From the NCBI RefSeq assembly GCF_029784165.1, contig NC_073694.1, positions 51,865,674 through 51,929,673 of the forward strand: a stretch of DNA of 64,000 nucleotides. The letters run 5' to 3'. The notes under the pieces were generated by a model, which made no database searches, was not told the origin of the DNA, and worked only from the letters and a program-made list of their open reading frames with translations. This document shows, in pieces, positions 48,846-58,520 of this stretch. Both the position numbers and the translations under genes were made by a program. Every line of letters starts with the position of its first letter. The first letter of the stretch is position 1. Source of the DNA: Wyeomyia smithii. Taxonomy: Eukaryota; Arthropoda; Insecta; Diptera; Culicidae.

Positions 48846-51740
48846 TCAGCTCCAGGCCGAAGTGTCCCTTGCTGTTTGAAGAAGTCGTCTCCATTCAACT
48901 CGGTCCATGGCTGCAGCTCGCCAGCCATGTCGTCTGCGGAGGCCCCGCAGGTCGTCTTCCACTTGATCGAGCCACCTTGCTCGCTGCGCGCCCCGTCGCC
49001 TTGTTCCAGTCGGGTTGTTATCAAGAACCATTTTCACCGGGTTGTCGTCCGACATCCTAACGACATGCCCAGCCCACCGTAGTCTCCCGACTTTCGCCGT
49101 TTGAACGATGAGTGGTTCTCCCAGCAGGTGATGCAACTCGTGGTTAATCCGCCTCCGCCATAATCCATCTTCCATCTTCACTCCACCACAGTTGGTACGC
49201 AGCACCTTTCGTTCGAAAACCCCAAGGGCGCGTTGGTCCTCCACGAGCATAGTCCAGGTTTCGTGGCCGTAGAGGACTACCGGTCTGATCAGTGTTTTGT
49301 AGATGGTTAACTTCGTGCGGCGGCGGATTTTGTTCGAGCGGAGCGTCCTCCGGAGTCCAAAGTAGGCACGATTTCCTGCCATAAGGCGTCGACGAATTTC
49401 TCTGCTGGTGTCGTTGTCAGCAGTCACCAGTGAGCCCAGGCACACGAACTCTTCTACCACCTCGATTTTATCACCGCTAATATGAATTCGTGGCGGGAGG
49501 TTGACACTGTCTTCTCTGGAACCTCTTCCTCTCATGTACTTGGTCTTCGATGCGTTTATGGCCAGTCCAATTCGTCCGGCTTCAGCCTTCAGTCTGATGT
49601 ACGTCTCCTATCACGTGCTACAATACAATATCAATGTCATCGGCGAAGCCAAAGAGCTGAACAGACCTTCTAAAAATCGTGCCACTCGTGTCGATACCAG
49701 CCCTACGTATCACACCTTCCAAAGCGATGTTGAATAGCAAGCACGATAATATATCACCTTGCCGTAACCCTCTTCGAGATTCAAAGGGACTCGAGAGTGT
49801 CCCCGAAACTCGAACTACGCACATCACCCGATCCATCGTCGACTTGACCAGCCGTGTCAGTTTATCCGGAAAGCCGTAATCGTGCATAATCTGCCATAGC
49901 TGGTCTCGAACGATTGTGTCGTATGCCGATTTAAAATCGATGAACAAGTGATGTGTGAGCACATTATACTCACGGCACTTCTGTAGGACCTATCGTACCG
50001 CGAATATTTGGTCCGTGGTGGCGCGGGCACCCATAAATCCCGCTTGGTATTGCCCCACGAATTCCCTTGCAAATGGTGATAACCGACGGTACAGAATTTG
50101 AGAGAGTACCTTGTAGGCGGCGTTCAGCAACGTGATTGCGCGGTAGTTGCAGCAATCCAACTTGTCGCCTTTTTTGTAGATGGGGCACACTGTACCCTCC
50201 ATCCACTCCTCCGGTACTGCCTCCTCCTCCCAAATCTTGGCAATAACCCAGTGTAGCGCCTTAGCCAGTGATTCACCACCGTGTTTTAACAGCTCGCTGG
50301 GGAGTTGGTCAGCTCCAGCGGCTTTATTGTTTTTCAGCCGGCCGATCTCCTCTCTAACCTCCTGGAGGTCAGGGGCTGGGTTTCTGTCGTCATCTGCGCG
50401 TACACCGAGATCTACTACCACTCCGTCGTCGTCCTCTGCTACATCGCCATTAAGGTGCTCATCGTAGTACTGCTTCCACCTGTCAATCACCTCACACTTG
50501 TTCGTGAGAAGGTTGCCGCCCAGGTCCCTGCACATGTCGGCTTGTGGCAAATAGCCTTTGCGGGAACAGTTCAGCTTCTCGTAGAACTTACGTGTGTCAT
50601 TCGCACGGTACAGTTCACCATCGCCTCGCGATCTCGATCTTCCTCCTGGCGCTTCTTCTTCCGTAAGACCGAGTTTTGCCTATTCCGTGCGCGTCGGTAG
50701 CGCTCGTGCTGCATTCTCGCTCGTGCTGCATTCTTCTCTTCCACTAACTGTTTGCACTCGTCATCAAACCAGTCGTTTCTCCTGTTCAGAGCCATAGTAC
50801 CAAGCGCCGCTACAGCAGTACTACCTATGGCTGATCGAATGTCCCTCCAGCCATCTTCAAGAGTAGCTGCGCCAAGCTGCTCATCCGTTGGTAATGCTGT
50901 TTCCAGCTGCTGCGCGTCCTCCCGTGCAACCTCGGCGTCCCGTAGTTGCCCGATGTTTGGTCGCGGTGGGCGACTTTGACGCGTGTTTCGCACCGTCGAA
51001 AGTTTTGAGCGCATGCATACTGCAACAAGGTAATGGTCCGAATCAATATTCGCACTGCGGTAGGTGCGAACGTTGATGACGTCAGAGAAGAATTTACCAT
51101 CGAATAGAACGTGGTCGATTTGGTTCTCCACTTGTAAGTCAGGTGATCTCCAGGTGGCTTTGTGGATGTCTTTGCGGAGGAAGAAGGTACTTCTGACTAC
51201 CATACCGCGGGAGGCTGCAAAGTTCGCACATCGTTGGCCGTTATCATTTGATGCGGCGTTCACCGGTCTGTACATTGCCTTCCGTCCTATCTGAGCGTTC
51301 ATATCACCGATGACGATCTTAACGTCCCGTTGCAGACAGCTATCATACACCTGCTCCAGCTGCGCATAAAACGCTTCTTTCTCATCGTCGGCTCTTCCTT
51401 CGTGTGGGCAGTGCACGTTGATGATGCTGTAGTTGAAGAACCGGCCCTTAATTCTCAACTTACACATCCTCGCACTGATCGGCTGCCACCCGATCACGGC
51501 GTATCCTACCCAGCACTATAAAGCCCGTCCCAAGCTCGTTGGTACTGCCACAGCTCTGATAAAAGGTAGCTTCTCGATGTCCGCTTTTCCATACCTTCTG
51601 TCCCGACCAGCAAAGTTCCTGCAGTGCTACGATTTCGAAGTTGCGTGGAATTAGTTCATCATATATGATCCTGTCGCAGCCGTGAAAGTCTAACGATCTG
51701 CAGTTCCATGTACCGAGTTTCCAATCGTAGTCCTTATTTC
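48846..51740 (-). pseudogene. endonuclease-reverse transcriptase of the RTE-type element, few disabling changes
   Basis: It would nick target DNA and reverse-transcribe the element RNA in the nucleus. Endonuclease: WKLGTWNCRSLDF near 51735-51697, ALQELCWSGQKVW, then after a frameshift near 51500 the open frame 51497-50571. That frame has VKIVIGDMNAQIG, ENQIDHVLFDGKFF and IDSDHYLVAVCMRS (Asn, Asp and His of AP endonucleases). After a second shift near 50610 comes the RT at 50550-49990: RLKNNKAAGADQLPSELLK, CPIYKKGDKLDCCNYR, VGQYQAGFMGARATTDQIF. An in-frame TAG at 49990-49992 stands where CAG (Gln) is expected. It continues with HHLFIDFKSAYDTI, GLRQGDILSCLLFNIALEG and LFGFADDIDIVL to 49618. After a shift the C-terminal module 49535-48846 is fully open (LYGHETWTML, VFERKVLRTN, LRWAGHVVRMSDDN, RARWLDQVEDDLRG). 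All catalytic motifs are intact. The total damage is about three frameshifts and one stop. Confidence 0.85.
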
Positions 51741-52148
51741 GTCGCCTAGGTCTGTGCCGATTGTTCCGATCCGTATTAACTTCTTCGATATTTGCAACAT
51801 TTGGTGTTTTTCGGGGCGGCTTGTTGGGCCTTCCCCAACCCCCTGTCTCGCCGGAGGGCCATCGTGTCAGCTCTGATTAGAGTCCCACGCTGACACAAGG
51901 ACGTTGATCAGCCGCTCCTAACATGGAATTCAGACGCTGTTTTGAGCCGCATCATCTTGGTGGACAGACGCTCGGGTTGGCGAAGCATTTCCTCTACCGC
52001 CGAGATATGGTTACCGCGCCAACGATCGCGTCGCACCTTCTCACTTAGCTATTGTCGGATGACAACATTGCCCAGGCAACGCCAACCAGTTGTGTTCATG
52101 TTTAAACTGGTAGTCTATTGTATCATATGACTCGTGGAGGCGTGAGAT

Positions 52149-52204
52149 AGGAACTTGTGAGGACCGGAGCTAAGTTTGGCGCTCCTTCCAAGTTGTCGAC
52201 TCAC
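52149..52204 (-). other. 5'-terminal pseudoknot potential in the RTE-type element
   Basis: On the coding strand the 5' end contains, in order, GTGAG, AACTT, GGAGC, then GCTCC, CTCAC, AAGTT, each of the last three complementary to one of the first three. The order 1-2-3-3'-1'-2' is a nested pseudoknot with the topology of the P1/P2/P3 core of HDV-like ribozymes, which are known at the 5' ends of some RTE elements. However, no P4 stem or catalytic-C joining segment is visible between CTCAC and AAGTT, so self-cleavage is doubtful. Confidence 0.3.
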
Positions 52205-52310
52205 CATTTGAAGTCCTATTTGAATGTTATTAAATGTTCCATATTTTTTTAATTTTCCATTTTTTTTTCAAATATATTTCATATTTCCTATCTTTTTCAA
52301 ATATTCTATA

Positions 52311-52450
52311 CACTTAAGACGCTTTTTACGCGTAAAAAGAATCCGCGTAAAAAACGCGTAAATTCCGCAAACCGGCGTAGAAAAAACCGCGTAAATTCAG
52401 GAATCTGCGTAAAAAGCCGCGTAAAAAACGCGAAAAAAGCGACCTTAGTG
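52311..52450. mobile_element. TA-flanked MITE with internal CGCGTAAA repeats, 140 bp
   Basis: The ends CACTTAAGACGCTTTTTACG and CGCGAAAAAAGCGACCTTAGTG are inverted and flanked by TA (52309-52310 and 52451-52452). The interior is a small tandem of CCGCGTAAATTC and GCGTAAAAA units. It is the same family as 55190-55376. The TA target site suggests a Tc1/mariner-type mobiliser. Confidence 0.75.
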
Positions 52451-52662
52451 TATTTGATAGGTTTTTTGTTTTTTCTTTATTTTGTTGAAAATAAGATTTT
52501 TTACTCGTTTATTTTTACTTCAAGGGCCATTCAAGTTCCACGTGGAAAAAATTTTCTCTCCCCCATCTTTTACCTTTGTGGAACACCGCCCATATGAATA
52601 TAAATGTATAGAAAATTTTTATAGACCGTGGACATTTTAGAATTTTTAATTTATTCGTAGTA

Positions 52663-53554
52663 CCGTGGAACGGGGTTAAATTGATCAATGGGGTGAAATT
52701 GATCACCTGAAAATTCGTGATAAAAAATACTAATCAAAAGATATTGCTCTTACAACACTAGGCAATGTTAACGTGTCCTTAAACGCAATTTTGCATGATT
52801 CACATACCTGTCAAAGTTAACCCTTGGATGCCCGGTGCAACTTTTCATATTTTTGAAAAATTCATTAACTCAGTCAAAACCCAATCGAATTTGATCAAAC
52901 AAGTTTTCAAATAACAAAAAAAAATATTGAATTTACTTAAAGTATTCTTAGTAATTAACCCTTAGTTAATTACGTTAAAATTGGAGAAGTGAGTGAAGTT
53001 TGATAAAAGCTCAAAAAATGTAATTTTCAACAATGATCATTCCATACCATTAAATAAATACTGATGAATTCGCAGGAAACCACAAAGATTTTATTTTCAG
53101 AGCTAGTTTCTGAGCTTTTACAACAAACCGAATTGAAATCGGTGTAACGACGATCAAATAAAAGCAAATTTAGCAACAAACAGCTCGTGAACCAAAATAA
53201 ACAAATTTTTACCTGAAATATCGTTATTTTCGTTTTCAAACTAGCTGTAAATGATATTTTTCAGCACAGAAATCATCATTTATCTTTAGCATATCGAAAA
53301 AAAAGCACATTGCTAAAAGAATGTATGGATTTCAATGGTGATCAATTTCACCCCAATTTACCTCACAGTACCTTATAGAATTATCGAATTTATTTCATGA
53401 AGTAGACGATAGAAATTTCACCAATAGCCATAGAGGTTTACTGGAGCACATACCAGTACTTGTTTTAAAATTATACTATTTCGGGAAAAATGTACATGAA
53501 GCTAGTTAATTGGAAATTGTTATAAAAAATGATCAATTTCACCCCGTTCCATGG
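52663..53554. mobile_element. TA-flanked TIR element, 892 bp
   Basis: CCGTGGAACGGGGTTAAATT followed by GATCA on the left matches the inverted right end (TGATCAATTTCACCCCGTTCCATGG in pieces), with TA on both sides. The word GATCAATTTCACCCC also occurs just inside each end (52690-52710 inverted and 53338-53356), so there are subterminal repeats. There is no transposase ORF. Confidence 0.75.
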
Positions 53555-53556
53555 TA

Positions 53557-53900
53557 CCTCTTTTATTTGATTTTCGTTTATTTTCTATTTTTTCCGAATT
53601 CCCAAATTTTTTTTATATTTCTGGATTTTACGGATATTCCGGATTTTATGTTTGTTCTGACATTCTTTCTGTGTTATTCATATTTTCTATATATTATTTT
53701 CATTTTCCTTTTTCCTTTTTCTTTATTTTTTTTCATTTTGTATAGTTTATCTCCCATATTTTCTATATTATACATTTTTTCTAAACATTTATAATTTCTA
53801 AACCTCTTCCATTTTCTACACGTTTTAAAATTAAAAAAAAAATCTTGACTATTTTTATATTCTATATTTTTAACATATTTTACATTTTCTACACGCAAAA
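53557..53900 (+). repeat. degenerate T-rich tract, later segment
   Basis: Same CTATATTTT/TTTTCTA texture as 45091-45890. The apparent ORFs at 53510-53794 are hydrophobic by composition only. Confidence 0.6.
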
Positions 53901-54427
53901 GTTCAAGCTTAAATCATCCAATGTGTCCTTTCAATTCGCACAAAATTTGCTCTGACTTCACACAACCAATGCGTGATACGCATAACGCAAAAGTTGTACA
54001 AGGAATACATTGACAGAGATCAAAATCAGAATATGTATCATATACACAAAAATCGCAATGTCTCGGTAAACTTCGGCTTCGGGCGAACGATCAGTTTCGA
54101 GGCGCTCAAAAAACCGTTCTTCACTTTCGCGAGCCGATGCGTATCAACGGCTCGTGCATCCCTAAAAATCGTCAGCAACCGAAACAGCCAATGGCGAGCC
54201 TTGTTGCCGCGGAAGTTATTGACGCTGGTGCCAGTAACGCAGAACCGAATGCATGTGAATGAAACCAGAGTCATAATTAAATGCAAAATGTTTTGGACTA
54301 ATCTCATGTTTTTGTTTATTGTCAATGATTGAATGATGTTTTCAAATGACCTGATTCATGAAAGTGAATCGATCAGACAATAATTTCTTCAATGGAGTCA
54401 GTACCCAGCTTATCAGTATTGATTGCT
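53901..54427. other. spacer without recognised gene
   Basis: Overlapping ORFs on both strands at 53973-54332 (119 and 95 codons) show no recognisable domain. Composition is less T-rich than the adjoining tract, so this may be part of an inserted element related to 54428-56069. Confidence 0.3.
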
Positions 54428-55189
54428 GGTTGCACTGTTTTAACCAGACTTCCTGAAATCTCGCTCGCACAAAGAAGAGACAGTGTGCTTTGCGCTCCAA
54501 TCTTGTTTCTCATTCAGTCGCTTCGTGCTGTGTGCAGCGTGCGAGCGAGAAAACTTACCATTCGTACGAGCCATGTCTCGTCGCATGGGAATTTTTATTG
54601 CGACGTACACGAAGATATCTCGTCTCTCAACTTAACGAGTGCGGTGCATGGGCGTCGCGTACTTGAGACAGCTTGCGTGCAAATTCTCGTGAGCTCGTCT
54701 CGCGAGCTTGCCTCGCATGTTGCTTTGTGCTAATGGTGCGAGAAGGAAATTGATTTTGCGCAGAAGGAAACAGGCAGGGCATTTTATGTTTTTTTCATTT
54801 ACGGTGTTATAGCAGCATGCATCAAAACACCGTTAGAATTATCAATGATATAACCTAGTTCATTCATTTATCAATTCAAAATACTATGATTAATTCATCC
54901 GACTTTTGTTAACATGAAATAAGAACGTTTTGTTACTATACTTATTATGCTAACGGCACGAAAATGCACCGGATGCAGAGTGTTACGTTGGTTAACAGAA
55001 GTGTTCCTTTCGTCGGTTTAGATGTCATTGACTATATTATGATAGAACTCTGTTTTGTAGTTCTAAGGATAAAAAATGTGGTTTGAAATTACAACATAAG
55101 TTTTTCGGGAGTTAAAAATAGTAAAACCATTGAAATTGTTCATATTTTCTAGTACATGTTGATGTTGGATAGAATTTTCGAATTGAGTA

Positions 55190-55376
55190 CACTAAAGTCG
55201 CTTTTTATGCGGGGGATACATGGTCGCGTAAAAAACCGCGTAAATTCCGGAATCCGCGTAAAAAAACCCGCGTAAATTCTGCAATCCGAGTGAAGAGGAA
55301 CCGAAATCCGCAAGAAAAAAAAACCGCGTAAATTCCGGAATTCACGTAAGAAAACCGCGTAAAAGCGACCTTAGTG
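55190..55376. mobile_element. TA-flanked MITE with internal CGCGTAAA repeats, 187 bp
   Basis: The ends CACTAAAGTCGCTTTTTATG and CGTAAAAGCGACCTTAGTG are inverted, with TA at 55188-55189 and 55377-55378. The interior has four to five units of about 33 bases built on CCGCGTAAATTCCGGAATCC. It is a second member of the family at 52311-52450 with more internal repeat units. Confidence 0.75.
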
Positions 55377-55534
55377 TATAGCTATTGCAAATCAGGTTCT
55401 GAAGGTTCGTGATAATCTGATCCTAGTAATATAGTTTTATGAATTCTTCCGATTAATACACCTTCAGAAGGGTCTGACGGCATATATCGTATGTAGGTAC
55501 GGTAGGCAGCCTATACACCAGAGGGCCGCAGAGA

Positions 55535-55636
55535 CACTCACCGTTAAGGCAACTGTCAACATCAAAACGGATAACGGCAATGCAAAATTATACAGCTCGC
55601 CCATTTTGATGTTGACAGTTTCCTCAACGGTGAGTG
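55535..55636. repeat. hairpin element with 34-base arms
   Basis: CACTCACCGTTAAGGCAACT plus GTCAACATCAAAA is complementary to TTTTGATGTTGACAGTTTCC plus TCAACGGTGAGTG at 55603-55636, with few mismatches and a loop of about 34 bases. It is a transcribable long hairpin, probably a tiny MITE. Confidence 0.6.
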
Positions 55637-56611
55637 CTTTGTCATTTCTCTAATATACAGTTTCACTAAGGTACAGTACGGGCGTCTCGCTCGGTTCGTA
55701 AAGCGATAAGACAACGTGTGGTGCGCCGCAGTCTCTTACCGAAGAAAAAAAAGAAAAGAAACCTCTCGTCGTTTCAGCGCGTGTACAGGAAGTTTGTGTA
55801 CACGAGAAAGTCTCACGAGCTGTAGCGCACGAGCTGTATCAAGTATGTACAGTACGGGCGTCTCGCTCAGTTCGTAGTGCGATGAAACATCGCCTTGCGC
55901 ATCGCAATCCGAACCGAAAGAGAAGCGAAAGAGCAACCTGCAAATTGCATGTGACGTGTCTCGTCTCGTCGCACATGCATGGAAATTCTACGAGCGAGAG
56001 AAAGATTTCTCTCGTCGCCTGAAAAAAAAGCGCGTGCACGGGAAGTCTGGTTTTAACAATGCCAACCTTCTGAACATCAGCTGATGCTTTATAAGTGTAG
56101 TGGCAGTCTTCGTTGTTGCACGTCGAACAAAGTGTGCGAGAAAAACACGTTTTCGCGGTACCTCTGATTCTCATGTTTGGATACAAACATACATTTCCCG
56201 CGCTATATGTTTGCGCAAATTTGTGAACAATGTTCTAGCTAATGTTTTCTTCTGAGCAAGTAACAATCTAGTGTTCTAAATTCTAAGTTTTGGCTGTGCA
56301 AGCGGCGTTGCATTTCGAATCATTTGTAGGTACCATGATGTGTAGAACATCATGATTTGTAGTACTACCTATGTTTTACTACGACGTTCTCAAACGAGCC
56401 GCAGTATTTTGGGTAGTCAATGATTTTATTTTTGCACCTTTATTTGTTTCTGTTTTAAGGCTGCATGCAAAACGAGGCGTGATATGCTGATTATTGTAAT
56501 AATATTTGTACAAGGAAATATACTTAAATGATGTTTATGATTCTGGTTCATCTGTTCTTTATAGTTGAGGCCGTTGGTTTGGCTCAAGTTTTTTTTCTAC
56601 GATTTGTTCGG

Positions 56612-57060
56612 CGTGCAGTTAAACCAAACCTAGCGCTAAAACACATTATTCCGAGTAAATATCATTCAAAGTTTGACCACCTCGTATGCTTTCTGCAAGC
56701 GGCTAAAGAGAATTTTTGTTTTACTGTCGTTATGAACTGTTTAAATGATTTCAAATTATGATTTAAATTCAAGTTGTGTAACAGCAATACATTCAGCCAA
56801 TTTGCAGGACAAAAGGCAACTCCGTGTTCAATATTTAGAATTTGAAAAGAACTCATACCGAAATTCACAACCTAATTTTTGATATTACATCCCTTTTACA
56901 TAAGGTCGGCGTGGAGCCTACCCGAACTAAGAACCAAAAACATTATTTCAAGTAAAGCGTCCAAAGTTGAACCACTCCGTACCTATGTTTTCTGAAAGCT
57001 GCTACTGAGAATTTATGTTATCATATCATTATGAACTGTTCAAATGATTTCGTTTTTTCT
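56612..57060 (+). repeat. diverged tandem duplication, about 295-bp spacing
   Basis: 56612-56760 and 56907-57060 align over about 150 bases. Shared words include ACATTATT, AAAGTT-GACCAC, TTTTCTG-AAGC-GCTA and TTATGAACTGTT-AAATGATTTC. In one frame both copies encode a CFL-AA-EN-C----MNC-NDF pattern; the first lies in an open frame 56528-56761, the second has stops. I recognise no family. Confidence 0.45.
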
Positions 57061-57113
57061 TGAAAGATAGATTATCAATTTTGATTTCCGCCAGGGTTAA
57101 TACCTCAATTTAA

Positions 57114-57344
57114 CCCTTTCCCGGCGGAGAAAAATCAATTTTTACCACAAAAATGAACTTTAAACTCTTATTAGTTATCAACTATATGCACAATTGACAC
57201 AAATTGGATTGCAATTTAAAGATCAATCTCTTCTCTAACCATACTGAATAGTTTTTTAGTGCAAATTTTCAAGTATAACTGTTAAACTCAAATCAAAGTT
57301 TGAATGTCAGGTAATGCCATATGGCATCACCCGCCGGAAATGGG
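57114..57344. mobile_element. piggyBac-like MITE, 231 bp, TTAA/TTGA flanks
   Basis: The left CCCTTTCCCGGCGG after TTAA (57110-57113) and the right CCGCCGGAAATGGG before TTGA (57345-57348) are inverted repeats. CCC-starting ends next to TTAA are the piggyBac signature; the right TTGA would be a mutated TTAA. The interior is AT-rich and non-coding, with a GCCATATGGC palindrome near the right end. Confidence 0.6.
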
Positions 57345-57348
57345 TTGA

Positions 57349-57974
57349 AAAAATGGAGCTTGGTTCGGTCTGGTCGCACGCCGATCATCTCAAAATCACC
57401 TTCCATCGTTCTTTGTCTTAAACGCAAAGGATATTTTTGGCGGTTTTTGTCGATGCAACTGGAACAGAAGCTTCAGTCACATGCTAACGTATCACGTGTG
57501 CCAAAACAGTGAGACATAGTACACTGTGATTTCCTTACAGTCCAATGGCTTCATACCAGGCGAACGTACGATGCAACGAAAAAAGAGCACCTGCCAATTT
57601 GGCACCGACAGGCACCGTTCTGTTTTACAAATTTTAAAACCTATGTGCACAAATCTTCGAACATCGTGTTCAGAACGCATGTTATCTCAACATGTTTATG
57701 TGTATCTCATATTCGGGCATGTTAGTAAGGAACGGTGAACTACGATGGAAATCGGGCGCTCGTTCAACAAAAACGTAGGATTTTTACACGGCGTGCACAT
57801 GTGGGCATGTTTTGCGGAAGACTGTGTAGTGGTTTGGAGCTGCGCAATACATTTAAAATACGCTAGAGCATCAAATGCGTTATGCCCAACGCACATGCGT
57901 TGTACTGGTTCCAATTTTAATCAGTAAATGCGCTAATTTCGCTCATAAATGATCTGGTTACGCACACTCCAACT
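57349..57974. other. spacer without recognised gene
   Basis: Short ORFs on both strands (up to 72 codons) with no recognisable content. Confidence 0.35.
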
Positions 57975-58440
57975 TTTGCGTGTATATTTTCTCTATTTCT
58001 CAGTTTTTCTATATTTTCTGTTGACTATGTTTTCTGTGCTAGATATATGTCTATCCTTTCTATTCTTTCTATGTTAAAAAAAATGCAAAAATTTTACTTT
58101 TTTGGGGTTGCTTTAAATTTAAAAAATCACAAACTTTAATCGTCTCTATTTATGTTATTTTCTATGAATTTGGAGCTCATATATTTTAATATTTTTAATA
58201 GTGTTTATGTTTTCAAGATTTCTTAACTTTTTGGTTTGTTCTCTTGATTATCTCGATTCTAGATAAAGATTCTTTTATTTGACATTTGTATTTTCTTCCT
58301 TTGTTCTACATTTTCTACCTTCTTAAAAATTTCTAAGTTTGCCAGGAGATACAGAATCAAATGTTTTCTGTCATTTCTATATTGTTTGAATTTTTCTGGA
58401 TTTGCTTGATTTCAACTTTTATAGATTTTCGTGGTTCAAC
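57975..58440 (+). repeat. degenerate T-rich tract, last segment
   Basis: TTTTCTATATTTTCT-like texture again, including AGGAGATACAGAATC at about 58339, which also occurs at 48470-48484 in the same context. The tract is therefore a long duplicated or ancestral unit rather than random T-richness. Confidence 0.55.
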
Positions 58441-58460
58441 ATATTTTTCCTGTAGGACAT

Positions 58461-58520
58461 TGCGTCCATGGACGGTTCAAGTAGAACTGTCCCATACTGA
58501 TGAGTCAAAGACGAAACGCA
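58461..58520 (+). ncRNA. hammerhead ribozyme motif (self-cleaving RNA)
   Basis: The plus strand carries the conserved core CTGATGA (58497-58503), then stem II GTC-AAA-GAC (58504-58512), then GAAA (58513-58516). Stem III forms between CGCA (58517-58520) and TGCG (58461-58464), with A58516 pairing T58465. The cleavage triplet is therefore GTC, cutting after C58466. Stem I pairs ATGG (58468-58471) with CCAT (58492-58495), then, past a bulged C58491, ACGGTTC (58472-58478) with GAACTGT (58484-58490, one G-U), closed by loop AAGTA. The only flaw is a C-A mismatch at the first stem I position (58467/58496). All core residues match the hammerhead consensus. The open ends are in stem III (type III order). 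No retrotransposon coding region is attached. Activity is inferred, not shown. Confidence 0.85.

Larger units (their letters stand above)
48822..52219 (-). mobile_element. near-complete RTE-type non-LTR retrotransposon, 3.4 kb
   Basis: The element lies on the minus strand. Its 3' end at 48822-48843 is a short tandem tail, (GGTAA)n on the coding strand. Its 5' end lies near 52219. TTGAATGTT occurs at 48813-48821 and 52220-52228 and is a candidate 9-bp target duplication. An alternative frame gives TATTGAATGTTCC (48811-48823) against TATTAAATGTTCC (52228-52240), 12 of 13. Between them lie a 5' UTR of about 0.35-0.45 kb, one endonuclease-RT reading frame with few lesions, and almost no 3' UTR. 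The surrounding T-rich tract resumes on both sides. It is the youngest and best-preserved RTE copy in the window. Confidence 0.8.
54428..56069. repeat. long-range inverted repeat with CGTCTCGTCGC-rich interior
   Basis: GGTTGCACTGTTTTAACCAG followed by ACTTCCTG at the left is mirrored at 56041-56069 by GGGAAGTCTGG with TTTTAACAATGCCAACC. The interior carries many TCTCGTCGCA, GAGCGAGAGAA and CTCGCGAGC words on both strands, as in a decayed TIR element. A CACTAA...TTAGTG MITE and a hairpin lie nested inside. Termini and target duplication cannot be fixed. A near-duplicate CAGTACGGGCGTCTCGCTC occurs at about 55675 and 55851. Confidence 0.4.

Noticed and set aside
48629..49082. Plus-strand ORFs of 143 and 111 codons with hydrophobic N-termini
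   Set aside because: The hydrophobic part comes from the T-rich tract and the rest is antisense to the RTE C-terminal coding region.
53046..53110. CTGATGA ... GGAAAC at 53061-53080 as a second hammerhead
   Set aside because: The spacer cannot form stem II, and no stem III partner or cleavage triplet is in place.
52663..53554. hAT assignment for this element by analogy with 1162-2376
   Set aside because: Flanks show only TA, not an 8-bp duplication.
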